NCBI GenBank assembly: GCA_965153455.1
Contig: OZ234497.1
Coordinates: 15,300,302-15,364,301 of the forward strand
Direction of reading: 5' to 3'
From: Sphagnum compactum
Taxonomy: Eukaryota; Bryophyta; Sphagnopsida; Sphagnales
Length of the DNA: 64,000 nucleotides
The notes under the pieces are model-generated. The model had not been told where the DNA came from. It did no database searches and worked only from the letters and a program-made list of their open reading frames with translations. A program made the position numbers and the translations under genes. Shown here piece by piece: positions 45,601 to 57,894 of this stretch; position 1 is the stretch's first letter; the number at the start of each line of letters is the position of its first letter.

Positions 45601-48600
45601 AAATGATTATGATATGAACTTATCAAAATATGGCTCATTTTAGGCCATTCAAAAGTCCAAAACATTTTTTGGTTAAATTTTTTCTAGCAATTTTTTTGCA
45701 CATATGTTTTTTTTGCTTTAACATATCATATATTGAGTCCCTATAATATATCCCCAATAAAATTCATACACAAAAATGCATGTATGTAGAGGCACAAACA
45801 ACAAACTAGTCCATATTTTCAATTTCAAAAGTCCATTACTATACATTTGGTGTGTATATGTTACAATTTTTTTAATAGATGTTTTCTTCTTCAAGTTGAT
45901 AATCTAATTTCTAGCCACAAATTTGGAAAAATATTATTTTTATGCCATGTCAATAGCATGTAAATGCATGGCACTTTGCAAAAAAAATGGATTGTGACGC
46001 AAAAGTGAGCCACCCTACCTTGCAACCACCTTTACCTAACCTACATACCTAGCTTACTCACTTAGCTATCTACCTTAGCAACCTACCAAACTCATTACTT
46101 TCTTAATTTAGGTTAATTAGTTATATAATCTAACCTAACTATTTAATATTGACTAATTACCTACCTAGTCTAACCTACCTAACCTAATTACTAACATAAC
46201 CTAGCTTAATTAAGTAACTTAATTACATACCTAAACCAACTAGCTCACCCAACCTACCTACCAAAAGTAATTTTAATTGATTTAAGTTACATATCTCGCC
46301 TAATGTAACTATGTCTGTTGGGCCCCAATTAGTCTAACTAGTTTTGGTTAAACATATATAAGTCGACTAATGGAATTTTGGGTTTAACCTAAAGTTCATG
46401 GGATAGGATAGTAGGTTTGATCTTATCCCAAATGGACCACCAAAAGGTGGGTGCCTTGGATAGGATAAGGTGGGCAATAGGATAGTTGGATTAAGTTAAG
46501 ATAGGGTTATCATATCTTCACCTAGGCCAGCTAAGTTTGATGAATAAGGAGGTACATATGTGGCAAAGGTGGCTTCTAGGAAAGTGCTAAGAATTAGGTT
46601 TAAATCAAGACAACATTGATATCTTATTCTTAAAGTTGAAAGGGGGGAAAACATTGTTGACTGCCCTTCCACCTCCTAATTGATGGGTAGTGTGTGAGGA
46701 AGTGGAGGGAATGAAGAATGATGATGAGGTTGTTATATTCGGGCTGATATAGGGGGTGGATGTATCATGAGGGGTCAAGGTAATGTGAAAAGGCTACTAC
46801 ATCATGAGGAGGTGAATTGTGCGCCCAACCAAGCGACACAGATGAAATGGAGGTGGAAGCATCATTAGTTGGTGGTGGCAACTACTCAAGGGAGGTTTTC
46901 AAGAGTAGTTCCACTTAAGGGCGAATGGAGGAAGAGGTACAAAGAACTAGTGCTAGGCCTTGTAAGGTAGGAATAAAATAGGAAGATGGGCAAGGAAGGG
47001 GGGTTGGACTTAAAAGTGAAGTGGAAGGTTTGCCCTCTTGTGTTAGAACAAGGGAAAGTAAGGGAAAAAAAGATTTGTCTTAGAGAGCTTAAGTAGGTAT
47101 GGTTTGTTAGTGTTGTTAGGAGTAGAGAATAAGGGAAGCACATAGAGAAAGGGAAGGTAGGACTACTCATAGAAAAGGAAGTAGGTTTAGTAAAACATGG
47201 GTAGAAGTTTGGTTGGAGTAGGAGATCAATAGCTAGGGACTAAAGATTCCAATATGATTACTTTTTTTCCTTTGATTGTGAAATTTTGATTTGAAGAAAG
47301 TTTTGTTCCATTTAACGCATGTTGTGTGTTCATGTTTGTAGTTCATTTGTTAAAAGTTCTGGTTAGTTATAATATGAGTAAGAGGAAAGGGTTGTGAACA
47401 AGGAAGGAGGTTGTTGTCTAGATCAAGCAAGGGAAGGGTAAAATACAAATTACAAGGGGGGCGAGGAAATTCTATTAAGTAGAAGGCTAAACCCTTACAT
47501 TAGGCTAATTAGGTTATGTTAGGCATATGATAAAGGAGGAGATGCTTCAAATGACCTAGTTTTAATTTTTCCTTGTAGGTTTTGTTATAAAAGTGTTATT
47601 GGATCGAACGAAAGGGTTTTGGGATTAAAAAGAGTTAGTTGGTTAGTGAGATGAGTATGTAACTGCAGTGAATACCTACACAGGGGTATAAAGGTGATTA
47701 TTTAACTATGACACCTTTTGGATGTTCTCCAAGGGGTAGGGGGGAATGACTAAAGGTAAGATGTTGGGGATGCATTAATTTTATGCATAACATCTTTTCG
47801 GTGACCATTTTGGGGACTAATTGTCCCCAAGTCACAACATTATTCAGAGGTCAAAAAAATAGAATGGATGTTCTATAATGATATTTACGATAAGTTAAGG
47901 ATTGGGGAGGTAATGATGAAACCAAATAATGAAAGTAGTTTATATATATATAACAAGTAAAAAAAGTGAAGGGATTTAAATGATTTCATGTCGAGTTCTA
48001 ACCAAGTGAAGATTTGGAAATTACCTAATTGAAATAATTATCAATTGGTGATGGATGAAATGGTGTTATGAAAGTCCATCCGAGGTGCACGTTTGTGGGA
48101 AAAGGAGTAAAAACATTAGGTGGAGGCAACAAGTGAGGCAATCCTAGAAAAAGTTAAGAAATTAAGGAAAAACTTTTGCTTGTAACAGTTGGTGACATTG
48201 ACCCCAATAGTGAGGTGTTGCCCACACCAAAAAAAAACAATTGGAGATAATATATATTATATTGGGGCACCCCAACACCAATACCAACAACCACCACAAT
48301 ATGTGCCTTGCCAATAGAAGTTCCATTTGAAGGCATCTTCTAACACCAACATGTCCAGCCAATTTTCGTTGTCTAGACAGTTAAACATGTTGCCGCTCAA
48401 TATCCATGGCCAATACCCTAATCGGATCACACCCATCTTCCATGGCCCTTCTAGCATTCCAAAATTATCTACCTAGAGGGATGGGGGAATCCGCCTTAAA
48501 AAAACATGGAATGGGTAAAATACAAGGAGGGGGGAGATCTTGATTCACATGCAAAGCTATTTGAGTGGACATGTTGGGCAAATGGGGAGCATTCATAGGA

Positions 48601-48780
48601 AGACAAATTACAATTGTTCCCATGCACCTTAAGAAGGAATACATTTGACTATCATTCAAGATATGAAAACAACTTTCTTGCACGTATGTGGGAGGAGCTA
48701 AATACAACATTTGGGCGAATGTATTAGATTGTCAAAATGAATGAGCGAGTTTATTAGAAAATGTGTTCAATTCAAATGGG
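42604..48780. other. AT-rich gene-poor region
   Basis: Long AT-rich DNA. About 45.1-45.3 kb holds a tRNA-like module. About 46,010-46,270 is dense in degenerate ACCTA/ACCTAACCTA repeats. 46.6-47.2 kb is purine-rich (AGG/GAAGG), and its minus frame at 46,886-47,170 is low-complexity. 47.2-48.7 kb has retroelement-like composition leading into the gag fragment. No gene is supported. Confidence 0.5.
45241..45293 (-). repeat. tRNA-like A/B-box module (possible SINE head)
   Basis: On the minus strand, GTGGTGCAATGGTTAAG (A-box-like) is followed about 30 bp later by GGAGTTCAAATTATC (B-box-like). The A-box part closely matches those in the arms at 3.2 and 5.25 kb. No cloverleaf can be closed, so this is not a functional tRNA gene. 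Confidence 0.4.
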
Positions 48781-48787
48781 ATGAAAA

Positions 48788-49018
48788 GAGGATGTGGAAG
48801 CTTATTATAATCGATTGAACAAATTGAATAGTGTTTTTGCCCCTTTGACAGCTCAAGATTCCTTTTTGAAAGAGATATTTTGGTTTGGGTTGTGAAAAAA
48901 ACTAAGCATTCTCACAACAGGTATGCCTAGACATTCTTTGGAAGAAGTTGTGGAATCAACTAAACAAGTTGAAAATGATATGACCAATGGTCAATCTAGG
49001 ATTAGGAAGAAGCATTGA
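48788..49018 (+). pseudogene. Ty3/gypsy-type gag fragment, plus strand
   Basis: Translation from 48,788 gives a gag-like stretch (EAYYNRLNKLNSVFAPLT, then MPRHSLEEVVESTKQVEN) interrupted by one in-frame TGA and ending at a stop at 49,016-49,018. The amphipathic helices and the SLEE...A/ES..Q..E pattern are typical of plant retrotransposon capsid. Its strand is opposite to the adjacent element, so it is a remnant of a different copy. Confidence 0.55.
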
Positions 49019-49135
49019 AGTTCTATTACATCTTCTTGGCATCAAAAGGTAAAGCCATAAACCAACTGAAACAATGTGTGTCTAATGGTTACTTTGAATG
49101 TTGTGTGGTATGCATATAGAACCATGTGTAGATGT

Positions 49136-49417
49136 TCACCCCAATTGGGTGCGATTCTCATTCGTTAACTTAGTAAACAATGAACCAATGACTTTGTTGG
49201 TGGATTTTGCATGTCCATTACCTTGTGGATAATAAGTGGTCGAGGTCGTATGTCGTAACAAAAAATGGTTTGTAAGAATCTCAATGGCATCATTGATAAA
49301 GTGAGTGCCCTGATCATTTACCAAAGTAAGTGGACAATCAAATTGTGTGAGAATGAATTCATAGACAAATTTAGTTATCACAATCGATGTATTAGTGCAT
49401 AGTGCCTTTGCTTCCAC
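49136..49417 (-). pseudogene. Integrase core remnant, element A
   Basis: A 93-codon frame with the [12 protein letters not shown] block (second catalytic Asp) and [14 protein letters not shown], where the third catalytic residue, normally Glu, is Lys. A CDNCQ zinc-binding remnant lies upstream at about 49,585. The core is therefore catalytically dead as written. Confidence 0.8.
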
Positions 49418-50448
49418 CTACTTGGTTGTGTAGTTGATTACTACTATAATGTATTTATTTCTGGTATACCTAGTTATATGGGTTTGATTAGGCTGACAAA
49501 ATACAATCCCCACTTCATGAAAGGTTTTGTTGGTAATGAAGTTACCAGTTTTGCTGTGTTGTTTTGTATTAAATTCCTAGTTCGTTGACAATTGTCACAA
49601 GCTTGGTAATATTGGAAAACATCCTTCTACATTGAACCAACATTGGCCACCAATATTTTGAATCCAAGATCTTATGAATTCAGATGAGAAATACCTACCA
49701 CCAACTCTTTCATGCATTTCTTGTAACACTGTGTAGATTTCCAAGTCCTCAAGGCAATGCCTCAAAACTTGGTCTTGACTTTGACAATATAATTTGCCCT
49801 ATACCAAAGAAAACGTAAAGTTTTCAAGGCTAGTTTTTTCTTTTGCTTTTGGCTATAATGAACTAGAAATTTTTCGGTAGTGATGTACTCGGAAATTTCC
49901 TATAACCACATTGGTTGTAAAAGGAAGAATGTAGCATCCGCTGTTTTGTTTGGTATTCCACTTTCTTCTATGAGATTGGGCATTTGCGATAAGGCATTCA
50001 CCACAAAGTGAGATCTCCCTAGTTTATAAATTACTGAAAATTTATTTTCCCAAAAGAAAAGTAGCCACCTTGTTATTTTCCCTAAAACTTAGGGTTGTCG
50101 GACCAAGTATAATAATGCCATATGGTCCACATAAAAAATGAATTTGTTACCCAATAAATAGTGATGGAATTTATGGAGAGCATACACCATTGTGGGTGCC
50201 TCCCTTTCAATCAGTGTATAATTTCGTTCAACATTGTTGAATAACTACGATGCATATGCAATCGATGATTGCATTTTCTAGTAAGGTTCTACACCAGCAC
50301 AACCTCAACTTCCAAATTAGAAGCATATGTGAACATGAAAGTCGATGTCTCAATGAGGTGAAATCAAGATTGGTGCATCCATGTAGCGTTGCTTGATTTT
50401 TTCCCAAGCATGTTGGCACTATGTCATCCACTTGAAAGCTTCTATCTT

Positions 50449-51251
50449 TCACAATAGCTTGGTAATGAAAGCCATAATGAAAGCAAAGTCCTTGATGTAA
50501 CACTTGTAGTATTGTGTCATGCCATTGAAAACTTGAATGTCTTTAAGTGTTTTTGGTGTAAGCATGTGTATAATAGCAAAAAATTTCTTCAGATCTAGTA
50601 GCTTGCCTTCCTTAGATACCACACGATATCCCAAAATAATGTTTGAATGCATGAGGAACATGCATTTATTAGGGTTCAAGCTTATACTGAATTCTCTGCA
50701 TTTATCAAAGCATAGTCATAGCTTTGGTAAATGGGTGTCTACATCGTTGAACATGCTAAAATCATAAAAAATAGTTTCATGAACATTCCAAAATAGTCCT
50801 TGAAAGTTGTATTCACCGCTCGTTGATAAGTTGGTGGAGCATTTTTGAGCCCGAATGGCATGACCACCCAAATGAAAGTTCCATAATCAGTGATGAATGC
50901 AATCTTGTACCTATTTTCAAAGGTGATTATGATTTGGTGATAACTAAAAAATTCATCCAAAAATGAATAGACTTCATGCCCCGCCATTTTTTCCAACACC
51001 TCTTCAATAAAAGGTAAAGGATATGGATCCTTTTTAATGGCAACATTGAGTTATTGGAAATCCACGCGGATCCTAAGCTTGCTGTTCTTTTTTGGTACAA
51101 TGACAATTGGCGATAACCACTTAGCTTCCTCCATTGGGGCAATGAAACTTGCACTTAAAAGCTTGTCAAAATTTTGTTTGATTGTTGTAGCATAATTTGG
51201 GTTCATTCGGTACTTGGCTTGATGAAAAAGTGGAATAGTGGTGTTTAACAC
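50449..51251 (-). pseudogene. Reverse transcriptase remnant, element A
   Basis: Fragments in neighbouring frames cover the RT palm: WLSPIVIVPKKNSKLRIRVDF, VYSFLDEFFSYHQI, FGLKNAPPTYQRA and, after a break, SLNPNKCMFL with LGYRVVSKEGKL. The frame is lost just at the catalytic YxDD-type position (about 50,765), so the active site is destroyed. Confidence 0.8.
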
Positions 51252-51848
51252 AATTCAATGTTGAACAATTCATGGTGGAATTCCCTTCAAGTCAGTATAA
51301 TTCCATGCAAAAATGTTTTTATATTCCCAAAACAATGCTTTGGTATTGGTGGTGATTAGTTCATCCAATGCCGCATTCAGCTTAACTATCTGAAGATTTT
51401 CGGTAGTCCCCAAATTAAGAAGTTTTACCTGATGATTTAAGGTAATGCCCAACATGCAATGTCCAATTCTTATACTTTGATGTGTGCAAACGTAGTATCT
51501 ACCGGAATTTGTCCTTAAATGTGTGGAAAGTTGAATGTAAGGCCCTTTGTACCAACTTTTACATAGAAAATTATAACACTAATTTATTTTTATTCCAGTA
51601 ATGTGATGGTCCCAAGTGTAAACAAATCTAGTTCTGCTATGAAAAATATTTCTTTTTCTTCGTCTGTGACTCCTTCCATCAGATCGTAACATAACAAAAC
51701 CTCGAGACATTTGGTATTGTTATCCAAATGTTTGGTTATAGCCATGGTTCGCACCGTGCCATTGCCTTCAATTATGATTAGGTTATTCCCTTAATCATGA
51801 ATAACATGTGCATTATGCAACCACGGTCGACCTAACAACATGGAATAA

Positions 51849-52085
51849 CTAGAATCCATTGTTTTTCATTATTATGAATGTTGTAATGTATATGATCCCA
51901 TGGATTTGGATTTTGAGGCCCTTGATGAGTTTAATTGGTTTGGTGATGGTTTGATCCACCATCTTAAGTGTGTGCGATGTTGGTTTAAGATTGGGAAACC
52001 TTAACTGTTTTTGTAAATCCTTCGTCATGATGTTCACACCAAATTTTCCATCCAATAAGACATCTTCAACCATGTTCTTACCCAC
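51849..52085 (-). pseudogene. Retroviral-type aspartic protease remnant, element A
   Basis: A 78-codon frame with VLLDGKFGVNIM, matching the usual LIDGGSGVN active-site block with the Ser-Gly part altered. It continues through LGLKIQIHG-like strands and sits between the zinc knuckle and RT, as expected. Confidence 0.65.
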
Positions 52086-52933
52086 CTGAACCTATATCAC
52101 AACCATGTGAAGATCAATCGCCATCAAGGTAATAATTGGATTAGGTCCTAACGTGATGACAATTATTATTTTAGAGGTAAGTTTGGTGGCAACATATTGT
52201 TTCAAATCTAGAGTGATCTTGAAGAGCTTGCCCAAAGTAGGGGTATGTTTGCTCTTCAATAATTGTTAGGTGATATCCTCCAAAATCGAAAAAAAATCGG
52301 TTGGTTCAGTATTTTCAATAAATCCGATAACACTAATAGATTCAGTAGAGCCAATAAAACCAATAGCACTAGTAGATCCAATAGAACTGATAAAACTGGT
52401 TAGTCTGGTAGATCCAGTAGTTAGGTCTGAAATTTTGATTTTTAGTATCTAAACCAAAATTGTTGGTGAGGTTGGCTTTAATCAGAGTTTGTATATTGGC
52501 TCCAAGCCACTCCTTTTGTTCTATGTCCTTAATGGCTTCTTCAAGCGAACATTGAAACTTTTCCTCTTCTTGCCAATTAGCCAAGTTCTTGTTACTGAAA
52601 GGTTTTTTCTCCTTGAATACCACATTTTCGAGTATTTGATTACGGATGGTAATTGCCAAAACCATGTTGATAGTAACATCATCCTTCTTAGGTGCAGCCA
52701 TCGCTACCTTTCTTTGAACATGGCGTGAACTACGTCCTTATGGGGGTAGTCATAAATTTTATGTTCAACAAAATAGCAAATAAAGCAATGGTAAACGATG
52801 GAACCGGATTAGTTCACTTCTCAGCAACCTCTTTTGTTACTAGATTTATTTTTTATACCACTAGGTTGTGCCAAAATTCCATTCACTGCTACTTGTCTTT
52901 AAGTTTGTTATTTGGGTTGTATAGATTCCAATG

Positions 52934-52975
52934 GCAACGCTCCTTGGAATGTCCTAGTTTATTGCATTGACCACA
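52934..52975 (-). pseudogene. Gag CCHC zinc knuckle, element A
   Basis: CGQCNKLGHSKERC fits CX2CX4HX4C exactly. It is the nucleocapsid zinc knuckle that binds element RNA. The flanking frame is broken. Confidence 0.8.
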
Positions 52976-53604
52976 GATCACATATGTCCTCCTTCTTTTG
53001 CTAGCCTTCTCCTGCTTGGGTGGTGGTTGTAGCAATTTTCAATATTCATTGGCATTTTCCATAATTTTTTTACAAATGACTAAAACTTCTTTGTGTTCAA
53101 ATAAGGTGTCCCTCTTCATCCCCGCTATGGCTATCTAAAGATATGGTTGTAAACCTGCTTGAAATAAAGTGTTCAACAAACTATTGACTACTTGATGTTG
53201 AAGGTAGTTTGTTAATTTCAGTATACGTTCGTAATAAACTTCCACCTTTTGTTTCCACCTTGCTTTATCACTTTTCATGCCATGTACACTTATTCATCCG
53301 TTTGTATTTTTCAGTAACACTTACAAAACATAACCTTTAGCTCTTTAAATCTACAAACTAAATGGGCTCTCATAATCTTTTCTCCCCACTCGGATATGGC
53401 ATTGTGAACTGTAAAACAAAACAAATTAATGATTTCAACATTGTTCTTTTTTCCATTGGCCTAAATGGCCTTGTGAAAAACTCGTACATGAGCATTGGGT
53501 TCCGTTTTCATAGTGTAAATGGGGTATAGTAAGGATTTCCTAGTTGGTGGAAGATTTGTTGTTATAGGGGGTTGGATAGGATACCATGAAGGGTACCACG
53601 GACT

Positions 53605-54183
53605 CTAGGTAGGCCCTATCCATAACCTTGTTGGTCTTGCAGTGTATGGTCTTGGATTCTGGTCTCCCAGGAGTCTGCTACCACCATCTCTTGGAGGATC
53701 GCTGCTACCTTTTTCTAGAGGATTGTTATCACCACCTTTAGGAGGACCGCTATAGCCACCTCCTAAAGGATTGCTATCACCACCTTTAGGAGGACTACTA
53801 CCACCACCTCTAAGAGGTTTGCTTCCTAGATGTTTGATTCCTAGAGGTCCTCCTCTTGGAGGCCTTTTACCACCTTCACTGAAAGGTCCACTACTGTGGT
53901 TGCTAATAAGTATAGTTCGTGCACCAGTAGGTGGTTTACCAACATTTCTAATTAGGGATGGTATTTCCCTTTGGTCATGGTATGGTTTTTCAGTAACAAA
54001 AATTCGTGGCATCTTGTGGTTGTGTTTTTTTTCAAAATATTCCTCCTCTTCATCTAAAGGCTCTTTGCAATCTGTTACAATCCCAATTTGTGTAATTCTT
54101 GAAATTGGCTTTAGTGATGCTATGGGGTTAATTAAAGGATCAGACATTAGAGGCGACATTGTAGAACACTCCCCATGCCCCAA
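53605..54183 (-). pseudogene. Gag N-terminal region with Gly/Pro-rich repeats, element A
   Basis: Open for 192 codons. Residues about 100-180 repeat PP(K/R)GG...(N/K)PLGGG-type units of roughly 10-12 residues. The rest is acidic to basic without a recognised domain. Position upstream of the zinc knuckle supports gag; the repeats look like local expansion. The plus-strand frame 53,771-54,196 is its antisense shadow. Confidence 0.5.
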
Positions 54184-55187
54184 TAACCATAACTAAAATA
54201 TGGTGTATAGGGTCCAACATGAGGATACATTGAATTTGGAAAACCTATCGGATTTTGCTTTATGACATTTCTAGTAAGTGGAATAGAGACATGTGGAATA
54301 ACTAGCTTTTTCCAAACAACATTCAGTAGTGCTAGAGTATGCATTGAATTCTAAACATTCGAAATTAAACTTGGAAAATAAGGTCTATGATTCGTTAATA
54401 TTGTTTGTGTAAGCAAGACATTACTTGACCGATAAGGATAATTGTCTATTTAGTGACCTGAACTTTGACAAAAAATACAAGTCAGAAATGCATGAGGAAA
54501 AACACGAATATTAAAAAAAAGGTTACCATAATTTCTTGATGGAATTCTTCTTCATTTGAAATGATCATCCTAGAGGACTACATGTTTCATACTTCATCAA
54601 AAGGCTCCTTCCCTTGAAATTGGCACGATTATCAATTGGCCTTTAAAATTGATCAATTTCGCTTCTTTGGCATGTGGACTTGTCACAACAGTATCATGGT
54701 ACCAAATTTTTTTTTTTTGGTAGGGTTCCAAATTGGTTCCTGTGGAGTTTCCGGTTTGGTTTTGATGTGTTGTAATTTCGATGGATGATTTTTGGTGGGT
54801 CATATAGTTTTTGGTTCAATATTTTCAGTAACATCTACCAATTCATTTTGCTCCCCATTGTGAAAGGTCATATCCTCTTCTAGGTTGATCTTTGGTTGCT
54901 CCACTCATTCTAGGTTATTTATGTGGCTTATTTTAGCATTTTTGTGCAAAATTTGTTCCATTCTTTTCTTCATACTTCTTATCAACACTATTGGCATACT
55001 ATAGATGATTATAAAAAAATTGTAATCTACATGTTTTTTAAAAAAAAATTGTATTTGTTAAACAACAATAATAATCAATTCACGATTTGTTTTGGTAGAA
55101 TCAAATAGCTTTAACCAATATTTGTCCAAATAAGAATGATAATGAACCAAAAATTATGGATTCAATATTTGCAATATGGTCGCCAAA

Positions 55188-55934
55188 TGTTAAAGCCACA
55201 TGGTGAACTACTGGGTTTTGAAAGAAATAAAATAAGGAAGTAGAAGATAAAATCTTATTACTCTCCTTAGGTAAGCAAAAGGCTTCAACACAAAGGGGAT
55301 TGTCTAATTTTAATAGGGAAACCTCATAAACTTTCTACAAAAATAAACATGAAGCAAACATGCAAGGAAGAATACTTGCATATAGAATACAATAATATTG
55401 AAAACATACCTAGGAAAACACTACACATAAAATCTTACGTACAAAAATATGGTAGGAAAAAAATAATTTTACTCCATAAAATATTCTCTTGTAAAGTCCA
55501 CAAAAGGACAAAGTTTTAAGTACCTCCAAGAAATAAGTTAGAAATGATGGAATAGGCAGTTAGCCTAATCCCAAAAATATCAATCCTAAAATATACACAA
55601 TGTAAATTGATAGTAAAAATTTGTTTTGATAGAAGAAATTTGGTAGGGAAAATTTGGTAAGGAAAAATTCAATTTTGGTAAAATTTTAGTTTCGATAAAA
55701 TCTACTTTCAATAAGTGCCAAATTCGATGTTATCCTTATTTGCCTCGAGCTTTGTTGGTGTAGACAAATCTCGTAGCCTACTTTATAGATTGGTGAACAC
55801 CATTGCAACCTAATTTATTTGAATCTCCTATTTGACCAACACCACCAAGTTCATCAATTTCTTTGCCACATAGGTAAGTTGGTTACCCTTCAACCATATT
55901 ACCTAAAGTAATGTTGATAATATGGTTGCATACA
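55188..55934 (-). repeat. Probable LTR shared by elements A and B (747 bp)
   Basis: On the minus strand it starts TGTATGCAACC right after a polypurine stretch (TTCTGAAGGGGA, with a longer purine tract at about 56,005-56,055). It ends GGCTTTAACA, followed by TTTGGCGACC, a primer-binding-site-like sequence. TGT...ACA ends, the flanking polypurine tract and the primer site fit an LTR. A second copy for comparison was not found in the window, so the borders are inferred. Confidence 0.55.
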
Positions 55935-56374
55935 TCCCCTTCAGAAAGGAAACCTTCCACCCTCCCTGGTCGACTAATGCTTCTAATGGAGCTATTTTTC
56001 AATAGATGGAAGCCTCCTTCTCCTTCTGTTTTTCCCTCTCCTTTTCTTTGGTCAATTTGGACAATAGTTTTATAATTCCTGATTATAGTAAACAAAGCAT
56101 CTCTACCACCATCTTTTCGGTGATGAAAATCAAAACTCCTAAGACAACCGATTCAATGATCTTCGAATTGAAATGGGTAATGGCCTATAAGAACTTTTTC
56201 ACTAGTGGTTGAATCAAGTTCAACTGAATACTGAACAAAACCAAAAATGCTAACATGTTTGGCCCATTCAACATCCCTTCTAATGATCCATCACTAAAAC
56301 TTGTCCATCTTTAAAAAAATGATCTTTCCCTTATCAAAAAGTGTCACCACCATCTTCTCTATTTTCTATTCTTC

Positions 56375-56737
56375 TCAATCTATTTTTTGTGCAGTTTGAT
56401 TACCTTTTGGTTCCGATTCTAAACTCTCCCTCCTCTTCATTTTCTTTGCCATTTCCTTGTCGATGCTTCCTTTCATGTAGATTTCAGCAACATAATAATA
56501 GTGGAAAGAAACAAGGAAAATTGAATGAATAATGTCTCCTTTCATATTGAAATTCAGGTGCCTAAATCTAACATTAGTTGTAAAAATCATTTCGTGGGTA
56601 TGGATAAACCCTTTATGTCCTTTCAGTGTCATTTTGGTGGTTTGGATGAAAGAGCACCCTATCATGATTACCCTAACACCCTCTATAAAATCTGTCACTA
56701 GTAATTTTGTAATGGAGTCTTCCTTTGTGGATTCCAT
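56375..56737 (-). pseudogene. 120-codon frame between integrase and LTR, element B
   Basis: Open frame of 120 codons on the element's coding strand, downstream of integrase and before the polypurine tract. It has a Lys/Glu-rich end (KEMAKKMKRRESLESEPK). I recognise no domain. It may be the remnant of the integrase C-terminal extension or of an additional gene. Confidence 0.3.
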
Positions 56738-57233
56738 ACTAGAACTATTCTATACCAATTCTAAGCTAAAATGTTCAACCAATTTTGGGGTGGATTCTTC
56801 TGTCAAATATTTTAGACCGAAATTATTCCTAGCTGATTCCAAATAAGAATTTATTGTTAAACTGATATTTTTAATTATTTCATTGGAAAGGTATTGTTCG
56901 TGGAATTCCTTTGTTTTGGTTGGTCCTTATTGGAATTCAATTGATCAAAATTTTTTTTTGGTTCAGTAGTTCGGTATTTCGGTTTGTCGATGCCAAAAAC
57001 ATTTTTTTGGTTGATTGTGGTTTTTGGTGTAAACTAATTTTCGTTATAACCATTTTGAAAGTTTTCTTGTGAATCCTCCTTGTGCTCTCCTCCTCTTTCG
57101 ATGGTGGCTTTTAGTCCTTTGGGAACTTTATCCAACTATTAGTAAGGTTTCAACTGTTGATGTTCACCAAAATGGGATTTGTTTCAAACTTGTCAATGTT
57201 GACGAATAGTACAATATTATTGGGGCGACATAA

Positions 57234-57521
57234 CTATATTTTATATGGGCCAAACCATAGTTTTTTTAACTTTGTAGTGTGTTCCTTTCTGCCCTTTGGA
57301 AACCAAAGAATTATGTCCCCCATAGAGAAAGTTTCGATTTTGTGGTTTTGTTGAACACATAATGCCATGTTCCATTGCCTTGTACCTATCCTATCTATTG
57401 CCTCTTGGCGGGTTTCATCCAAATGTTCCAACTTTACCATGCGATTGGTGAGAATACAAGTGGGGGAAAAATCTTGATCATGATGTGAATTAATCGTGGG
57501 TAGGTATTCTTTTAGCATCAA
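57234..57521 (-). pseudogene. Integrase C-terminal region remnant, element B
   Basis: The frame includes a coiled segment (LEHLDETRQEAIDRIGTRQ) followed by FSMGDIILWFPKGR and LKKLWFGPYKI. This is the usual plant Ty3/gypsy integrase tail in which a GD-VLW-type strand precedes a K-W-GPY-I motif. Element A lacks this part because it is truncated. Confidence 0.75.
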
Positions 57522-57609
57522 AGGGCAAAGGCCATATTCAGCTAAAACAGTGTGCGCCTATGGTTACCTTGAATAATTTGCAGTAAGCATATAGAACCGT
57601 GTGTAGGTG

Positions 57610-57894
57610 CTAATCCCAATTGGTACGATTCTCATTCACCAATTTAGTAAACAATGAACTAATGACTTTGGTGGTGGATTTTGCATGTCCATTACTTTGC
57701 GAATAATAAATGGTCAAGGTCGTATGTTGTAACAAAAAATGGTATGCAAGAATCTCAATGGTGTTGTTGATGAAATGATATCCTTGATAACTTACTAAAA
57801 TAAGTGGACAACCAAACTTGGTGAGAATGAACTCATAAATGAATTTTGTTGTCATCGTTGTTGTATTGGTGCACAACATTTTGCTTCTACCCAC
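57610..57894 (-). pseudogene. Integrase core remnant, element B
   Basis: Aligned by eye with element A: the LVSYQGYHFINN block has lost the catalytic Asp, and YYSQSNGHAKSTTK again has Lys in the catalytic Glu position. Confidence 0.75.

Larger units (their letters stand above)
49020..55187 (-). mobile_element. Decayed Ty3/gypsy-type retrotransposon, element A (internal region)
   Basis: Minus-strand order from high to low coordinates: gag with a Gly/Pro-rich region (54.2-53.6 kb), CCHC zinc knuckle (52.95 kb), protease (52.1-51.85 kb), reverse transcriptase (51.25-50.5 kb), RNase H-like remnants (50.5-49.8 kb) and integrase (49.6-49.1 kb). This is the gag-PR-RT-RH-IN order of Ty3/gypsy elements. 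It starts next to the LTR at 55,188 with a primer-binding-like TTTGGCGACC and is cut off at about 49.0 kb by the plus-strand gag fragment, with no 3' LTR seen. Many stops and frameshifts make it inactive. Confidence 0.85.

Noticed and set aside
46886-47170. 94-codon minus frame
   Set aside because: Ser/Phe/Leu-rich translation of purine-rich low-complexity DNA; no domain or splice context.
53771-54196. 141-codon plus-strand frame
   Set aside because: Antisense of the Gly/Pro-rich gag repeats; its repetitive sequence mirrors the minus-strand coding.
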